This document shows, piece after piece, positions 20,346-30,604 of a stretch of DNA of 48,500 bases. A model generated the notes under the pieces. It was not told where the DNA came from. It made no database searches and worked only from the letters and a program-made list of their open reading frames with translations. The stretch lies in the NCBI GenBank assembly GCA_009760855.2, contig WPIO01000048.1, positions 1,081,501-1,130,000 on the forward strand, read 5' to 3'. This DNA is from Cristatella mucedo (Eukaryota; Bryozoa; Phylactolaemata; Cristatellidae). Each line of letters opens with the position of its first letter. The stretch's first letter is position 1. A program made the translations under genes and the position numbers.

Positions 20346-21214
20346 ACAGACTAGGTCATGTGCTATCAAACCTCTTGTATGGCTACGTGACTAAGTGACT
20401 GACTAAATTCTCATGCCACCTTTAGTGAAAAAGCAGAGAGTGAGAAGTTATGACATTGCATCGGTACACAAAGAGTCCAAGGATACAGTAATCCCGATGC
20501 TATGTGAGTACAGGCTTATCTTTGCTACTGCTTTGTCGTGTTACAGCCGCAGTTCCAACAATACGAAACCATAAAGCTCGCTACGTCGAATGTCGTCCAA
20601 CATCCCCAGACTTGACGACCTGCACCTATTTCTCTCAGCATTTGCTCTGCCCGTGTCACTAGGCACGTGACAAGCTTTATATTCAGCATACGTAAAGTGC
20701 GTAGAAATAGCTTAAACTTTCTTAAGAGCACCATCCAAAGGTCCTACCATTGCCATGGCTACACCGAGGTGCACGTACATTGACAGATCATGGTCAGGGG
20801 TGGCCATCTTAATATCCGTGCGTCGACTGATGGGTCTCACATATATTTGCGATCTACCTGCCCTTTCCAAAATATGATGCATGAACCATTGTTCTCGATT
20901 CAGTACTATCGACCTGTGTGTTTTATATTTACTCAAAAATTTCATGGAATGACCTCCAAAATCCTGGCCCAGCGAGTGGCCCAGTACTTCCGAAATGTGA
21001 TACATCTGCAATATCTAAAAGCAGCCGTTTAAAGCTATAGTTTTGGTTGCCTCTTGTGTACCACAGTGTTTCGGGTTTAGCGGGAAAGCTTCGTGGAAAT
21101 TCACATGCGTGTTCACAAGCTAACGTCCTCGAATGAGCATATGCCTGGGCAGAGGCCCAACACTTTAAAATAGCGATCCGTCACCCAACTCCGGAGACAC
21201 CCGTAGCTGTTGCA
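20346..21214. other. Unrecognised sequence with unassigned - strand frames
   Basis: Two overlapping - strand frames (20712-21011 and 20525-20734) have mixed, protein-like composition but no motif I can name. No splice-consistent context is seen. It may be a decayed transposon or a gene fragment. Confidence 0.3.
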
Positions 21215-21560
21215 AACCTACGTTTCAAGACCGTTTGGAAGAGAAGCGTTTGCTCAGCAATTCCTTAAGTGTGGAGCTCATTTCTCCCCTTCTTAAGGAA
21301 CGACAACTCCTACTGCTGATCATGACACACCCTTTCCAGCCATCCTGAGTAGCTACTTCCGTGCTACTTACTTCCGCGGCTGCCCTCCCGACTTGGCTTC
21401 GCTTCTTACTTTTCCTATGTTGCGTGAGATTGAGTCTTTTGATTACCTCATGCACATCAAGAGCCGCTTAGGATGATTTGATTGCTCTAGAGAAAGCTCT
21501 CCAGCGTAACACTCACTTAGTCTTTTGTAGCTTTGTGGAATTAGCGACGAGGATGACCCA
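21215..21560 (+). mobile_element. LINE B 3' end, decayed
   Basis: AAGACCGTTTGGAAGAGAAG, GAACGACAACTCCTACTGCT, CACCCTTTCCAGCCATCC, GTGCTACTTACTTCCGCGGC, TTGCGTGAGATTGAGTC and AGCGTAACACTCACTTAGTC follow the order of the copy at 28785-29425. Confidence 0.78.
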
Positions 21561-22269
21561 AGCGAGGTTCAGTAGCCTAGGGCGGCTGCAATTTGAAACG
21601 GCCGATTAGGGATCGCCGGCCGGGCCAAGCCTGACCTTTGACTTAAGGCCGGATGAGAGACGAAGCACATTAATCTGAGCTATTGTGGGGAGACAGTTCG
21701 TGGGCCAGGACGCGAGACCCGGTGAGCAGTGTCCCGGTTGCTCATTCGCCACATCCCGATGAATGGATGTCTAGTGTTCTTTGACAATGCGATCAACCGG
21801 GGGAAGGCCTCGAGCACCCACTGCCTTAGCAAGGTGGCAGTTAAGGGCGCTCGCTGTTATTTTGTTCTACATTATGAGCTTTCTAAAGTTTGTCGTTCGT
21901 AGGTCCCCGTGAGCTGGCGCATTTGGCAAGGTGAGATGTACCCGCTCGAGTATACTTCTGGCGTCTGAAATGGTTTTTGTGGGGTACCAGCTGCTGTCTT
22001 CAAGATTGCTTCAGTTCCCTTCCTCTTTCAGAAATTTTCGTAACGTCGGATTTCACATCCCACTGTAGCCTGATGTGCATGCATCCGATATTGCTAGAAT
22101 GAGTTCAATCAAACTGCAGCTTGTCTTGCTCTAGCTATGCAACAGTGACGTTGCAAGCGGCCGGACTGGCTGAGATAGGTTTTGATCGGGTGCGAAGCAG
22201 CCTGCTGCCGTATATATAATAAATTCTCCGAGAGAACTATTCAAATCTACTACCATTATTATTTTTACC
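21561..22269. other. No gene recognised
   Basis: Unique-looking sequence. No exon, repeat family or long protein-like frame was recognised. Confidence 0.45.
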
Positions 22270-22565
22270 CCATAGTCTCGTTTACAGCACTCCATGGCTT
22301 ATGCAACGACATCTACTCACCCGTGCCGACTGTGGCATATCTTTTCCAGCCATCTTGAGCTGCTACCTCCATTCTGCTCACTTCTTCAACTAACCGTCTG
22401 ACTTTGCCTCTGCGTCTCACTTTCTCTTCGTGCCATCATATGAAGTCTGCTAACGACCGTGCGAACGTACCGAAAGCCGCTGAGCATTGGAGTTCACTGT
22501 AGGAAGCTCTCCGTTAGCTTAACAGCAACTTCCTTGTCTCTCTTTGCGGGTAGATACATATAGAG
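22270..22565 (+). mobile_element. LINE B 3' end, decayed
   Basis: CGACATCTACTCACCCGTGC, TGTGGCATATCTTTTCCAGC, TTCTGCTCACTTCTTCAAC, CATATGAAGTCTGC, CGTACCGAAAGCCGCTG and a GGTAGATACATATAG end parallel LINE B. Confidence 0.72.
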
Positions 22566-23086
22566 GTACGTCACGTGGCCACTGGTACGCTTTTAGTTCC
22601 ACGCTATAAACCTCGGCTTCGCAAGTTTTCTCACACTACTTTACCCAAACGTTGCCTACGTGTACCCTCTCCAATGGCCCCCTACGGACAGGTGGGAAGG
22701 CGCTGTCGAGCTGCCGCCCACTTGCCGAGCACTTGACGTATGCTTTGTGAAGGTCTAATTGTTGTTGCCTATTATGGACAATGCCACTGGTAAATAAAGG
22801 CTGCCCTTTTTGGTCTTAATTTCTGATAGGTTGTGCTACTGCAGAGACGCTACGCATGCGCTAGTCGCTTGCAGAGTAGAGAGCTCCGAACCGGATGTGC
22901 CATTGCTGTAAGCGAAGGTTGGTTGAATAAGAAGTGTTCTCGGCCGAACAAGCACGCGCGAACTTATGCGACATCGCAACTGGATCATTATCGGTAGCAG
23001 TCAATCAGATACCCTGCTATGGTAAGCTTACACCCTCGTGTCTCATACGATAAACATCAGACGCTATTGTCTCCAGACCCCTCATA
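22566..23086. other. No gene recognised
   Basis: An AATAAA at about 22793 follows unrecognised sequence. No exon was assigned to it. Confidence 0.4.
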
Positions 23087-23175
23087 CTTTGCAGCAAATG
23101 TAAAGCGCCTAGAAAGAGATTGAGTTCTCTGAGGGCGCTTTATCAAGTGCATTATTGTTATTATTATTATTACTT
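23087..23175 (+). mobile_element. LINE A 3' tail, well preserved
   Basis: GCAGCAAATGTAAAGCGCCT, AGAAAGAGATTGAGTTCTCT and GAGGGCGCTTTATCAAGTGC end in TTATTGTTATTATTATTA. This short copy shows the consensus hairpin clearly. Confidence 0.88.
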
Positions 23176-23829
23176 CTAGGACACTCCCGCGCGCATGCAC
23201 ACACAAACTACGCTGCAAGAGGTAGAAACTATCGGACATTTTATCTCCGTTGGAAACCATCACTGTCAGATAGACACGGCAAGCACAATACATGTTTTGG
23301 CTGTAATAAAAACGCCTTCTCAAACGTTCCCTGCTGTTTAATTCATTCACATCGCTCACATTGACGACAGGAAGAAAAGAATAGTTCTGATGACCAATCT
23401 TGAGTCAGGATTTTAATATAGAGAGGTAAGACCGCCAGCATTTTCATTCAGCGGGCAAGACCTGCAAGATTTTTATACGGGTGGGCCAGACACGCAAATA
23501 ATAAAAAAAATGGCAAAAAGTCAGAGTTTAATTTTACGCGAACTCGGTGGTCGGTCATCGAGTGGAATGAATTTAAGACATACTTTCTTCGTTGATAACA
23601 GTCGGAGGCGCGGCAATAGGGGGAAGGCCCAGGTCGCTGGTCTGCTTTAAGGGGGGGGAGATGCCTCATGGCCCCTTCCTCAGCTCCGCCACTGCTGATG
23701 ACTGTGCATAACCAAAGCGCCAGAAATACTACAACATTTCCGTCTAAGCTTGCCTCTGTGAATACCAAGCAGCCTATTCCGTTTAAATAAGTGGTACACG
23801 TGACTGGTCAATTACTTTACGAGACTATT
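23176..23829. other. No gene recognised
   Basis: Short frames on both strands (for example 23448-23768 on -) have no recognisable motif. A G8 run lies near 23651. Confidence 0.4.
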
Positions 23830-23998
23830 CCTGTCGACTCCAACGTATAAGATTCGCAATAGGAATACTCCGCTTATAAGAATAGCAGTTCTAGGATCCA
23901 GATTTTAAGCATTGCTCATCTCACTCCGTATATAGGAAACTCCGCATATGCGATTACCTATTTGCCGACAAGGGCGTATTCTTGTAAGCGGAGTATAA
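23830..23998. mobile_element. Possible pogo/Tigger-type palindromic fragment
   Basis: The words ACTCCGCTTATAAGAATA (23867) and its near reverse complement GTATTCTTGTAAGCGGAGT (about 23976-23994) form an inverted pair, with further GTATATAGGAAACTCCGCAT between. Repeated CCGCTTATAAG-like words are typical of pogo-superfamily termini in animals. No transposase was seen, and the family assignment is an inference. Confidence 0.35.
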
Positions 23999-24300
23999 AC
24001 TGAATGTACTCGCGTGCTGATTAAAATCGTTCCGTTGAATGAAGTGTATTTGTCAGATAGTTTCGCACGATAATGGTATGCCATTTTCAAATGAAAGTGA
24101 TGAGAATATCCGTATATGCAATTATTTTAGGAAACTGTTTGCAGCTGACAAATATAGTAAATGCCTGCAGTATTGTCCTTTAGGGTAGAAAAGCTTAATG
24201 TTTCAGGAAATTTCCTGTGCAGTATTTAAGCCTTTAGGATTTTATCCTTATAATTGCTGATTTTTCGGTTACAAAATAAGTAAAAGCTGTTTTTAATCCT

Positions 24301-24776
24301 ATAATAATAATAATATATATTAATAATGCACTTTATAAATCGCCCTCAGAGAACTCAATCTCTTTCTAGGCGCTTTACATTTTTTGCAAAGGGAAACTCG
24401 AATGAATGGTGAGTAATATCATGCTTGATAAACAACATGAATAACACGGTTAGGGGTGACATGCACAGGGTCAGCATGCAAATCTAGTAAGTGGCAGCAT
24501 GCGCAGTGGCAGCACGCATAAGCACATGAAGGACGAATCACAGGGACCCACTAAATGCCGTCCTAAATAGGTGAGTTTCTAAGTTCTTTTTAAATGTGGT
24601 CAAGTCAGGGTATGTTATGATGCAAGTCGGGAGTGAGTTCCAGGCTTTGGGAGCATACGAGCTAAATGCACGGTCACCAAAGGATTTGAGGTTTGTACGG
24701 GGTATTTGTAGACTGTTGGATTCCGAAAAGCAGGTGGTACTATGCTTGGTCTGGTGGGGGAGTGGGCGATCCTAGC
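24301..24776 (-). mobile_element. LINE A 3' part
   Basis: AAT-rich start, then TAAATCGCCCTCAGAGAACT, CAATCTCTTTCTAGGCGC and the antisense 3' UTR (TTAGGGGTGACATGCACAGG). Antisense coding words of the C-terminal reverse-transcriptase region follow (AGTTCCAGGCTTTGGGAGCA; CCAAAGGATTTGAGGTTTGT). It lies 110 bases from a LINE A copy of opposite orientation. Confidence 0.88.
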
Positions 24777-24887
24777 TATTAAGATGCTTTGTTAGTGTGT
24801 TTAACATTGGCACTGTTTTATATTCCACATTTTGGGGCCTTGCATTCCTGGCATTCCACAGCTGGCCAAGGAAGCTGCATGATTAAC

Positions 24888-25995
24888 TTACTAGTTATGG
24901 ACAAATTTAGTGTGATTCAGAAATTGGAAAGGCTAACGCTCAAAATCGGCTCTGCCAGCATATCTTCTGTTGTATCAGTTCGAAATCTAGGTGTCATGTT
25001 CCAATGTGACCTCTTGTTAGGCGACCACATCAGCTCCACAGTCAAATCTGCCTTCTTTCAGCTACATAACATTGTTAAAATTCGGGCTTATATATATATA
25101 TATATATATGCAATTCATTTACATAGCGCCCCAAGAGAACTTAATCTCTATTCAGGCGCTTCACATATGCCTCGGGGCTCGAGCCCACGACCTCAGTCTG
25201 ACCTTGGTCGGGGCGTGCACCTTAACCTCTAGACCAAACCAGCTCGGCATGTTTAGATAAGGATACTGCGTCTAAGTTGGTCCATGCATTCGTGACATCC
25301 CGTCTCGACTTCTACAACTCACTGCTTACTGGCCTACCGGCACGTGCGATCAGGCGATTGTAGCTGGTGCAAAACTCCACAGCTAGTCTTGTCTGTCGTG
25401 AGCGTCGCAGTTGCCACATCACACCACATTTCGCCGACCTGCACTGGCTACCAGTCAAGCAACGGATTGACTTCAAGGGTTTGTCGATCACTTTTAGGTC
25501 ACTTCATTCTTTGGCTCCAGCCTATCTCTCAGATCTACTCACCTATCAGGCCAAGCATCGTACCACCCGCTTTTCGGAATCCAACAGTCTACAATTACCT
25601 CGTACAAACCTCAAATCCTTTCGAGACCGTGCATTTAGTTCGTATGCTCACAAAGCCTGGGACTCCATTCCGACTTGCATCACAACATCCCCTGACTTGA
25701 CCATATTTAAAAAGAACTTGAAAACGCACCTATTTAGGACGGCATTTAGTGGGTCCCTGTGATTCGTCCTTCATGTGCTTATGCGTGCTGACACTGTGCA
25801 TGCTGCCACTAACCACATTTGCATGCTGACCCTGTGCATGTTACTCCTAACCATGTTATTCATGTTGTTAATCCAGCACGATATTACTCACCATTCAATT
25901 GCATTTCCCTTTGCAGCAGATGTAAAGCGCCTAGAAAGAGATTGAGTTCTCTGAGGGTGCTTTATCAAGTGCATTAATAATATTATTACTATTAT
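24888..25995 (+). mobile_element. LINE A copy split by SINE2
   Basis: Coding words start with KFSVIQKLERLTLKIGSASI (about 24900) and continue to SAFFQLHNIVKIRA. They then resume after the SINE with LDFYNSLLTGLP-like words and a frame from 25367 to 25762 containing SCHITPHFADLHWLP, LAPAYLSDLLTYQAK, FRDRAFSSYAHKAWDSIP and SGSL. The 3' UTR, hairpin (AAAGCGCCTAGAAAGAGA) and (TTA)n tail are intact. The polymerase active site is missing, so the copy is 5'-truncated. Confidence 0.9.
25083..25250 (-). mobile_element. SINE2 inserted in a LINE A coding region
   Basis: On the - strand: GCTGGTTTGGTCTAGAGGTT (A box), TCGTGGGCTCGAGCCCCGAG (B box), CATATGTGAAGCGCCTGAAT, AGAGATTAAGTTCTCTTGGG, GCGCTATGTAAATGAATTGC and a (TA)n end. 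The LINE frame is interrupted between TTCGGGC on the left and CTCGGCATG on the right. A short TCGG(G)C direct repeat is possible. Confidence 0.85.
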
Positions 25996-26654
25996 TATTA
26001 TTATTATTATTATGCAAAGATGGATCTTTAGCCCCACATGGCCTACATTTGGAAGAAAAACACAAAACGATTGCACATATGGAAGATCAGTGCAAAAAGC
26101 ATGGAATTCTAACCGGCATAATAATCAGAACCTGCCCAATAATTTGAGATGTTTTTAACAGAGTAAAAGAAACCAAAGTAGCCGTCTCACGTTACAATTT
26201 GTATTTTACGTTTTTCTGCTCGTAGCCTTGCCCGATGTGGGTTAATTTTCCTCAAGTAATGATCTACATGACGTAAGACTTGATAGGAGAATTTAAATAA
26301 TGAGGGTGGTGTCTCCGAAGCGTTCTGTAGTTGCAAATAAAGTTAGCTCCCATAGTTGTCAAATACTTCGCACCCTGATGAGAATATCTTGGTACAGGGG
26401 CAACGACCTTGTAATTAAAATTGTCGGCAGTCAGCACTAATTCTAAAATTAGGGCGTTAAGACCTGAGTCGGCTCGTACCTCGACCGTTATTGGCAACCA
26501 TGGACTCCATGTTTCTAAATGGACAGCATTTTTTGCGATATTTGATGTCGGTCGGCATGGTGGATGGTTCTTGGCTAAAACTGGTCCACACTTCCCGAAA
26601 TTGAAGCTATTCATCATTTTACATTCACATCATGGTCGTATTTTGATGAAAAAT
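25996..26654. other. Unrecognised sequence with an unassigned - strand frame
   Basis: A 117-codon - strand frame at 26264-26617 (words such as ETWSPWLPITVEVRADSG) has protein-like composition but no family that I recognise and no flanking splice evidence. Confidence 0.3.
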
Positions 26655-26745
26655 ATAATAATAATACATTTGATAAAGCGCCCCAGAGAACTCAATATAT
26701 TTTAGGCGCTTTACAAGTGCTGCAAAGGAAGCACGATCGAATATT
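26655..26745 (-). mobile_element. LINE A 3' tail fragment
   Basis: AATAATAATACATTTGATAA, AGCGCCCCAGAGAACTCAA, TTTTAGGCGCTTTACAAG and TGCTGCAAAGGAAGCACG are the reverse complement of the LINE A terminus. Confidence 0.82.
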
Positions 26746-27059
26746 TTGGCCAACTACAGCGTCTGCCTGCCCGTCGGTAAATTCCCTGATTGCCGATGTG
26801 AAAACAGCCGCATCTCCGCCAGTATCCCACTCATGTTCCGGTCAGCTGTTGTGCGGTAGTATTTCTTGATGATAGCAACAGCCTTTACCTGTTTTGCTGC
26901 ATCTTTCGGCAGCTTTTGAAGCTATTGATCACTAAGTCTTTTTTGAGCGCGTAATCTCTCCTCGGCAAAACTAGCACCGCACTGTAATGGCTTAGATCCT
27001 ATCTCAGGGGGAAGCTTTAAAGTTTTGACATCAATAGGAAAACGTCATACGATTAACCT

Positions 27060-28110
27060 CGTAAGTACGTCTCAGACCAGCTGAACTCTCATAGCAAAAC
27101 TTATCCACCAGAAAGTAAGTTGTCCTCAGGTTTTAAAGCTAATCACTCCACAGAGTCAGTATTGCTTCAGGTGTATGAAGACCTTCCTGGGCATGAAAAC
27201 GTGGGTAAAGCCTCTCTGCATGTTTGTTTTTATCTCTCGACAGCTTTTGATACTATCGATTGCCAAGTTCTTCACGAATGCATTTCATCACTGGCACAGC
27301 TTTACTTAGTCCAGTTTCTACCTCCGTAGGAGATTCCAGAGTATTGATGTGCACGGGTCGAGATCATCCGAGGAACCAATGAAGTACGGCATACCTCCGG
27401 GATCGGAGCTTGGACCGCTTCTTTTCACAATCTCTCCTCTTCCTCTTGCCGATAAAAACTCCAGAGACAATCCAGGCTTTCATTTTTATTCAAACGTCAC
27501 ACAGATGTACCTTCGCATGGATCTCTTACTGCCTGCCAGTAAGTCAAACTCATTAAATTCCCTTGCAGCATGCATTACTGCCGTTCAGACTTGGGAGGCA
27601 GTGAACTTTCTCAAATAATTGGCGATAAAACAGACTTACTAGCTATGGGGAAACGTATTATTACTCACACATTGGAAAACCTGGCCCTCAAATGGGCTCG
27701 GCACGAGTACTTCCTGCAGAATCTGCAGAATTCTATCTGGTTGTCCTTTTCAAAGTTACCCTTTTCACAAGACGACCACATCGGCTCCTAATTCACCAAA
27801 TTAGACAACTTTAAGCTACATAACATGGCAAAACATTCGGGCATACTGAAACAGAGATGCTACATTCAGAATTTTCCGTGCATTTTGTAACATTCCATCA
27901 CGACTTTTGTGACTTACTACTTAAAAGTTGTATGGCCTGTGCAATAAGGCGCTTGTTGTTGGTGCCTAACTTCGCAGCTACGTTTGTCTGTCTGAAACGT
28001 CGTAACGGCCACGTTACAACACTTTTCACCAAATTTCGCTAGCTTCCCATTAGACAGCGTGGAATAAAAAATATTCACGGTGACTCACTGGGCTAAAACA
28101 GAACTCACAT
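27060..28110 (+). mobile_element. LINE A-like reverse transcriptase, decayed
   Basis: Reverse-transcriptase blocks occur in order: FKANHSTESVLLQVYEDL (about 27128), STAFDTIDCQVLH (usual SAAFDTVDH) near 27240, the YGIPPGSELGPLLF motif near 27385, FHFYSNVTQMYL near 27480 in place of the catalytic YADDTQ, and CAIRRLLLVPN near 27940. The two catalytic Asp of the FYADD box are replaced by Ser-Asn, and there are many frameshifts. It is a dead, old copy. Confidence 0.82.
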
Positions 28111-28224
28111 TCGTAAGACACCCCAATTGTGTGCCTGGACTAGGAACCTTATCTTTTCTAATAGGTGACGCTGTTGTGTGACATGCAGTCACCATTCGCT
28201 GAACATTTAGGAGCTTCCTCTTTG

Positions 28225-28735
28225 AAAACTGTATAAATTTGGAAAGCTTCATCAAGAACACAGCCTTCACAGCTAGCCGCAACTACCTTTGTGGTTCTGT
28301 CGAGGGTGGATTATTGCAATTCAATTTTAGCTGGGCTACCGTAAAAGCCACGAGGCCACTGCAACTGGTGATGAATTTGGCTGCAAGGCTAGTTAACAAA
28401 TCTCAGAGGTTCAGCCATATGTATCCTTTCCTGTAGCAAATGTGATGGTTCTAGGTTGATCAATAAATGCAGATAAAAGTTCTTAAGCTGACCCAAAAGG
28501 CTTACCAAGGCTTGGCTCCTTCGTAACTCACTGAAGTGTTGCTTTAGTTTTAGCCACTTTCTGTTAGCTGCGTAAGATGAAGTTTGTCGGCTACGGCATG
28601 CGTACCGAATCCGCTTACGGTTTTAGTGCACTATAGAAAACTCTCCTGCGTAACACACACTTAGCCTTTGTGGCTTTGAGGAGTTACAGACGGAGATACA
28701 TTACATTACTCGATATAGCACAATAGAGCTGCGGT
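28225..28735 (+). mobile_element. LINE B copy, decayed
   Basis: GGACTATTGCAATTC-like words, GCTGGGCTACCGTAAAAGCC, AGGCCACTGCAACTGGTG and GGCTGCAAGGCTAGTTAAC start the coding part. GGCTACGGCATGCGTACCGA, ACTCTCCTGCGTAACACAC and GAGTTACAGACGGAGATACA finish it. An internal deletion joins the middle of the coding part to the 3' UTR. Confidence 0.78.
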
Positions 28736-28784
28736 GCAGCAGCAACCTGTACAGGACAATAGTAGAAATTGAGGCGTATCTTAT

Positions 28785-29425
28785 TGTAACTCCCTTTTGG
28801 CTGGGCTACCAAAGAAAGCTATTAGGCCACTGCAGCGGACTTCGAATATGGCTGCAAGGCTAGTCTTCAAGTCCCAGCGGTGTGAGCACATGTCTCCTGT
28901 GCTAAAAGAGCTAGGATGGTTGCCGGTTGAGCAACGGATACAGAGCAAAGTTCTTACGCTGACCCACAAGGCCCGCCACGGCTTGGCTCCTTCGTACCTA
29001 GCTGAACTGCTGCATCAGTTTCAGCCTGTTCGCGCCCTCACTTCCTGTGTGGAAAATAAATTAGCTGTCCCATTCCTCCGCTTAAAGACCGTTGGCGACA
29101 GAAGCTTTAGTTCTGCAGGTCCTAGACTGTGGAACTCGCTCCCACAATTCTTACGCAACGACAACTACTCTCCTACTGCCAACCATGGCACACCCTTTTC
29201 AGCGGTCCTGAGCTGCTACTTCCATGCTACTCACTACCTTAACTGCTCTCCTGACTCTGCTATGCTTCCTTCCTACTTTCTCTTTGTTGCGTGAGACGAA
29301 GTTTGTTGGCTACCGAATGCGTACCGAAAGCCGTTTAGGCTGTGAGTGCGCTATACAAAACTCTCCTGCGTAACACCCACATGGTCTTTATGACTTTGTG
29401 GAGTTACAGACGGAGATACATTACA
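28785..29425 (+). mobile_element. LINE B copy with intact 165-codon C-terminal frame
   Basis: The frame 28797-29294 carries the L2/CR1 C-terminal words KAIRPLQRTSNMAARLVF, LGWLPVEQRIQSKVLTL, HGLAPSYLAELL, VGDRSFSSAGPRLWNSLP and a family-specific end. The 3' UTR has ACCGAAAGCCGTTTAGGC, GTGCGCTATACAAAACTC and GAGTTACAGACGGAGATACA, ending ACATTACATTA. The terminus differs from LINE A, so it is a separate family. Confidence 0.87.
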
Positions 29426-29497
29426 TTATGTCACATCTCTATACTTGGTTCAGTCATTGGTTGCCTATGACAATCGTTCGTTCCGGCGGTAATAGTC

Positions 29498-29791
29498 ATG
29501 AGAATGCTGCGTATTTTGTTGACACGCTTTTGGGCTGTGCTACATCGGCGACCAACTGGGTCAGCAGTTTTGTCCATTGTGTTTGGAGCACGAGATCTTT
29601 GCCACCAGCATGTCCTTCGTAAAGACCTTCCCCGTTGTCTTTTTCGAGCGGCAACTTATAGACATACACAGATTTCGCTGTCAAGGTCAAACCCCTTTAG
29701 GCGGCGGCAATACGTTCAACGATGGAAGCGATGCCTTCGAGCACTGAACAACGGTGCCCTTAATCAGCTAGATTATGACCGATATTCATAA
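29498..29791 (+). CDS. Possible small single-exon protein (97 aa), unidentified
   Basis: The frame runs from ATG at 29498 to TAA at 29791. It is rich in Arg and has a hydrophobic, basic start (MRMLRILLTRFWAVLHRR) that could be a mitochondrial or membrane-targeting segment, ending RWKRCLRALNNGALNQLDY. An AATAAA lies about 60 bases downstream (about 29855). I recognise no family. It may be chance, since the flanks are transposon-rich. Confidence 0.2.
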   Translation: MRMLRILLTRFWAVLHRRPTGSAVLSIVFGARDLCHQHVLRKDLPRCLFRAATYRHTQISLSRSNPFRRRQYVQRWKRCLRALNNGALNQLDYDRYS

Positions 29792-30254
29792 TGTGCAGTT
29801 TGTAAATTTTAAGGATTGGCAAACGTTTATACGATAGTCTACGGTCGAGGCCGAATAAAATCCGACGCCGTGATAAAGGGAGTCAGTTGTATTTTTGGAG
29901 TCAGCCTCGGCATCTGGGCTGATTTGAGCTGCAGGTCTTTAAGCAATTGGTGTACGCCACAGTAGCTATTGAACACCTGTAACCCTCCGTTACTGTCACA
30001 TGGACTTATCTTGATTGTAGATACGAACTTGTCCTTTTAAGGTATGAGCGCTCTATCGTTGCTGCCCTGTTCTTACTACTACTGTCGGTATATATGCTTG
30101 TATTGGCATTACGCGTACAAGTCGCTTAGCCGTGCTACAAGTTTCAGGCGTCGCCAGTATTCGTCAAGCATCGACTGAGACTAGCACCTTTATGTGCGCC
30201 ATGTTTCCGGCATAGTTGCGCCCGAAAGTGGAAGCCGCTCATCTCGTTAGTAAA
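29792..30254. other. No gene recognised
   Basis: Apart from the AATAAA near 29855 nothing was recognised. Confidence 0.4.
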
Positions 30255-30604
30255 ATTGGAGGCCATTTGCATGAGTACGAGCATGCACTTTCGCGAAATT
30301 TTTCGAGTAAACACAAAAAAGCGTATTCTGCCAAAGGGAATCAAAACGGTTGATTCAAGCGGCCGACTTATAAAATGGCAGGTGGATCACAGTTCCAAAG
30401 TTCGGGGCCAATCGCTGAGCAGTGCTGTTGGAGGCCATTCGCACTACAGCGTGCACGCGTAACTGCGTGAATTTTTGTGGGTACACTAAAAGCACAGTTG
30501 TGTGCAATATTGAACCGATACCGCAGCTTCGTGCAGCTGATTCCGGCAATGGCAGCTGGATAGCCGAGCTGAACGTGTCGAGCGACTGGCTGGGCCGAGC
30601 CTTA

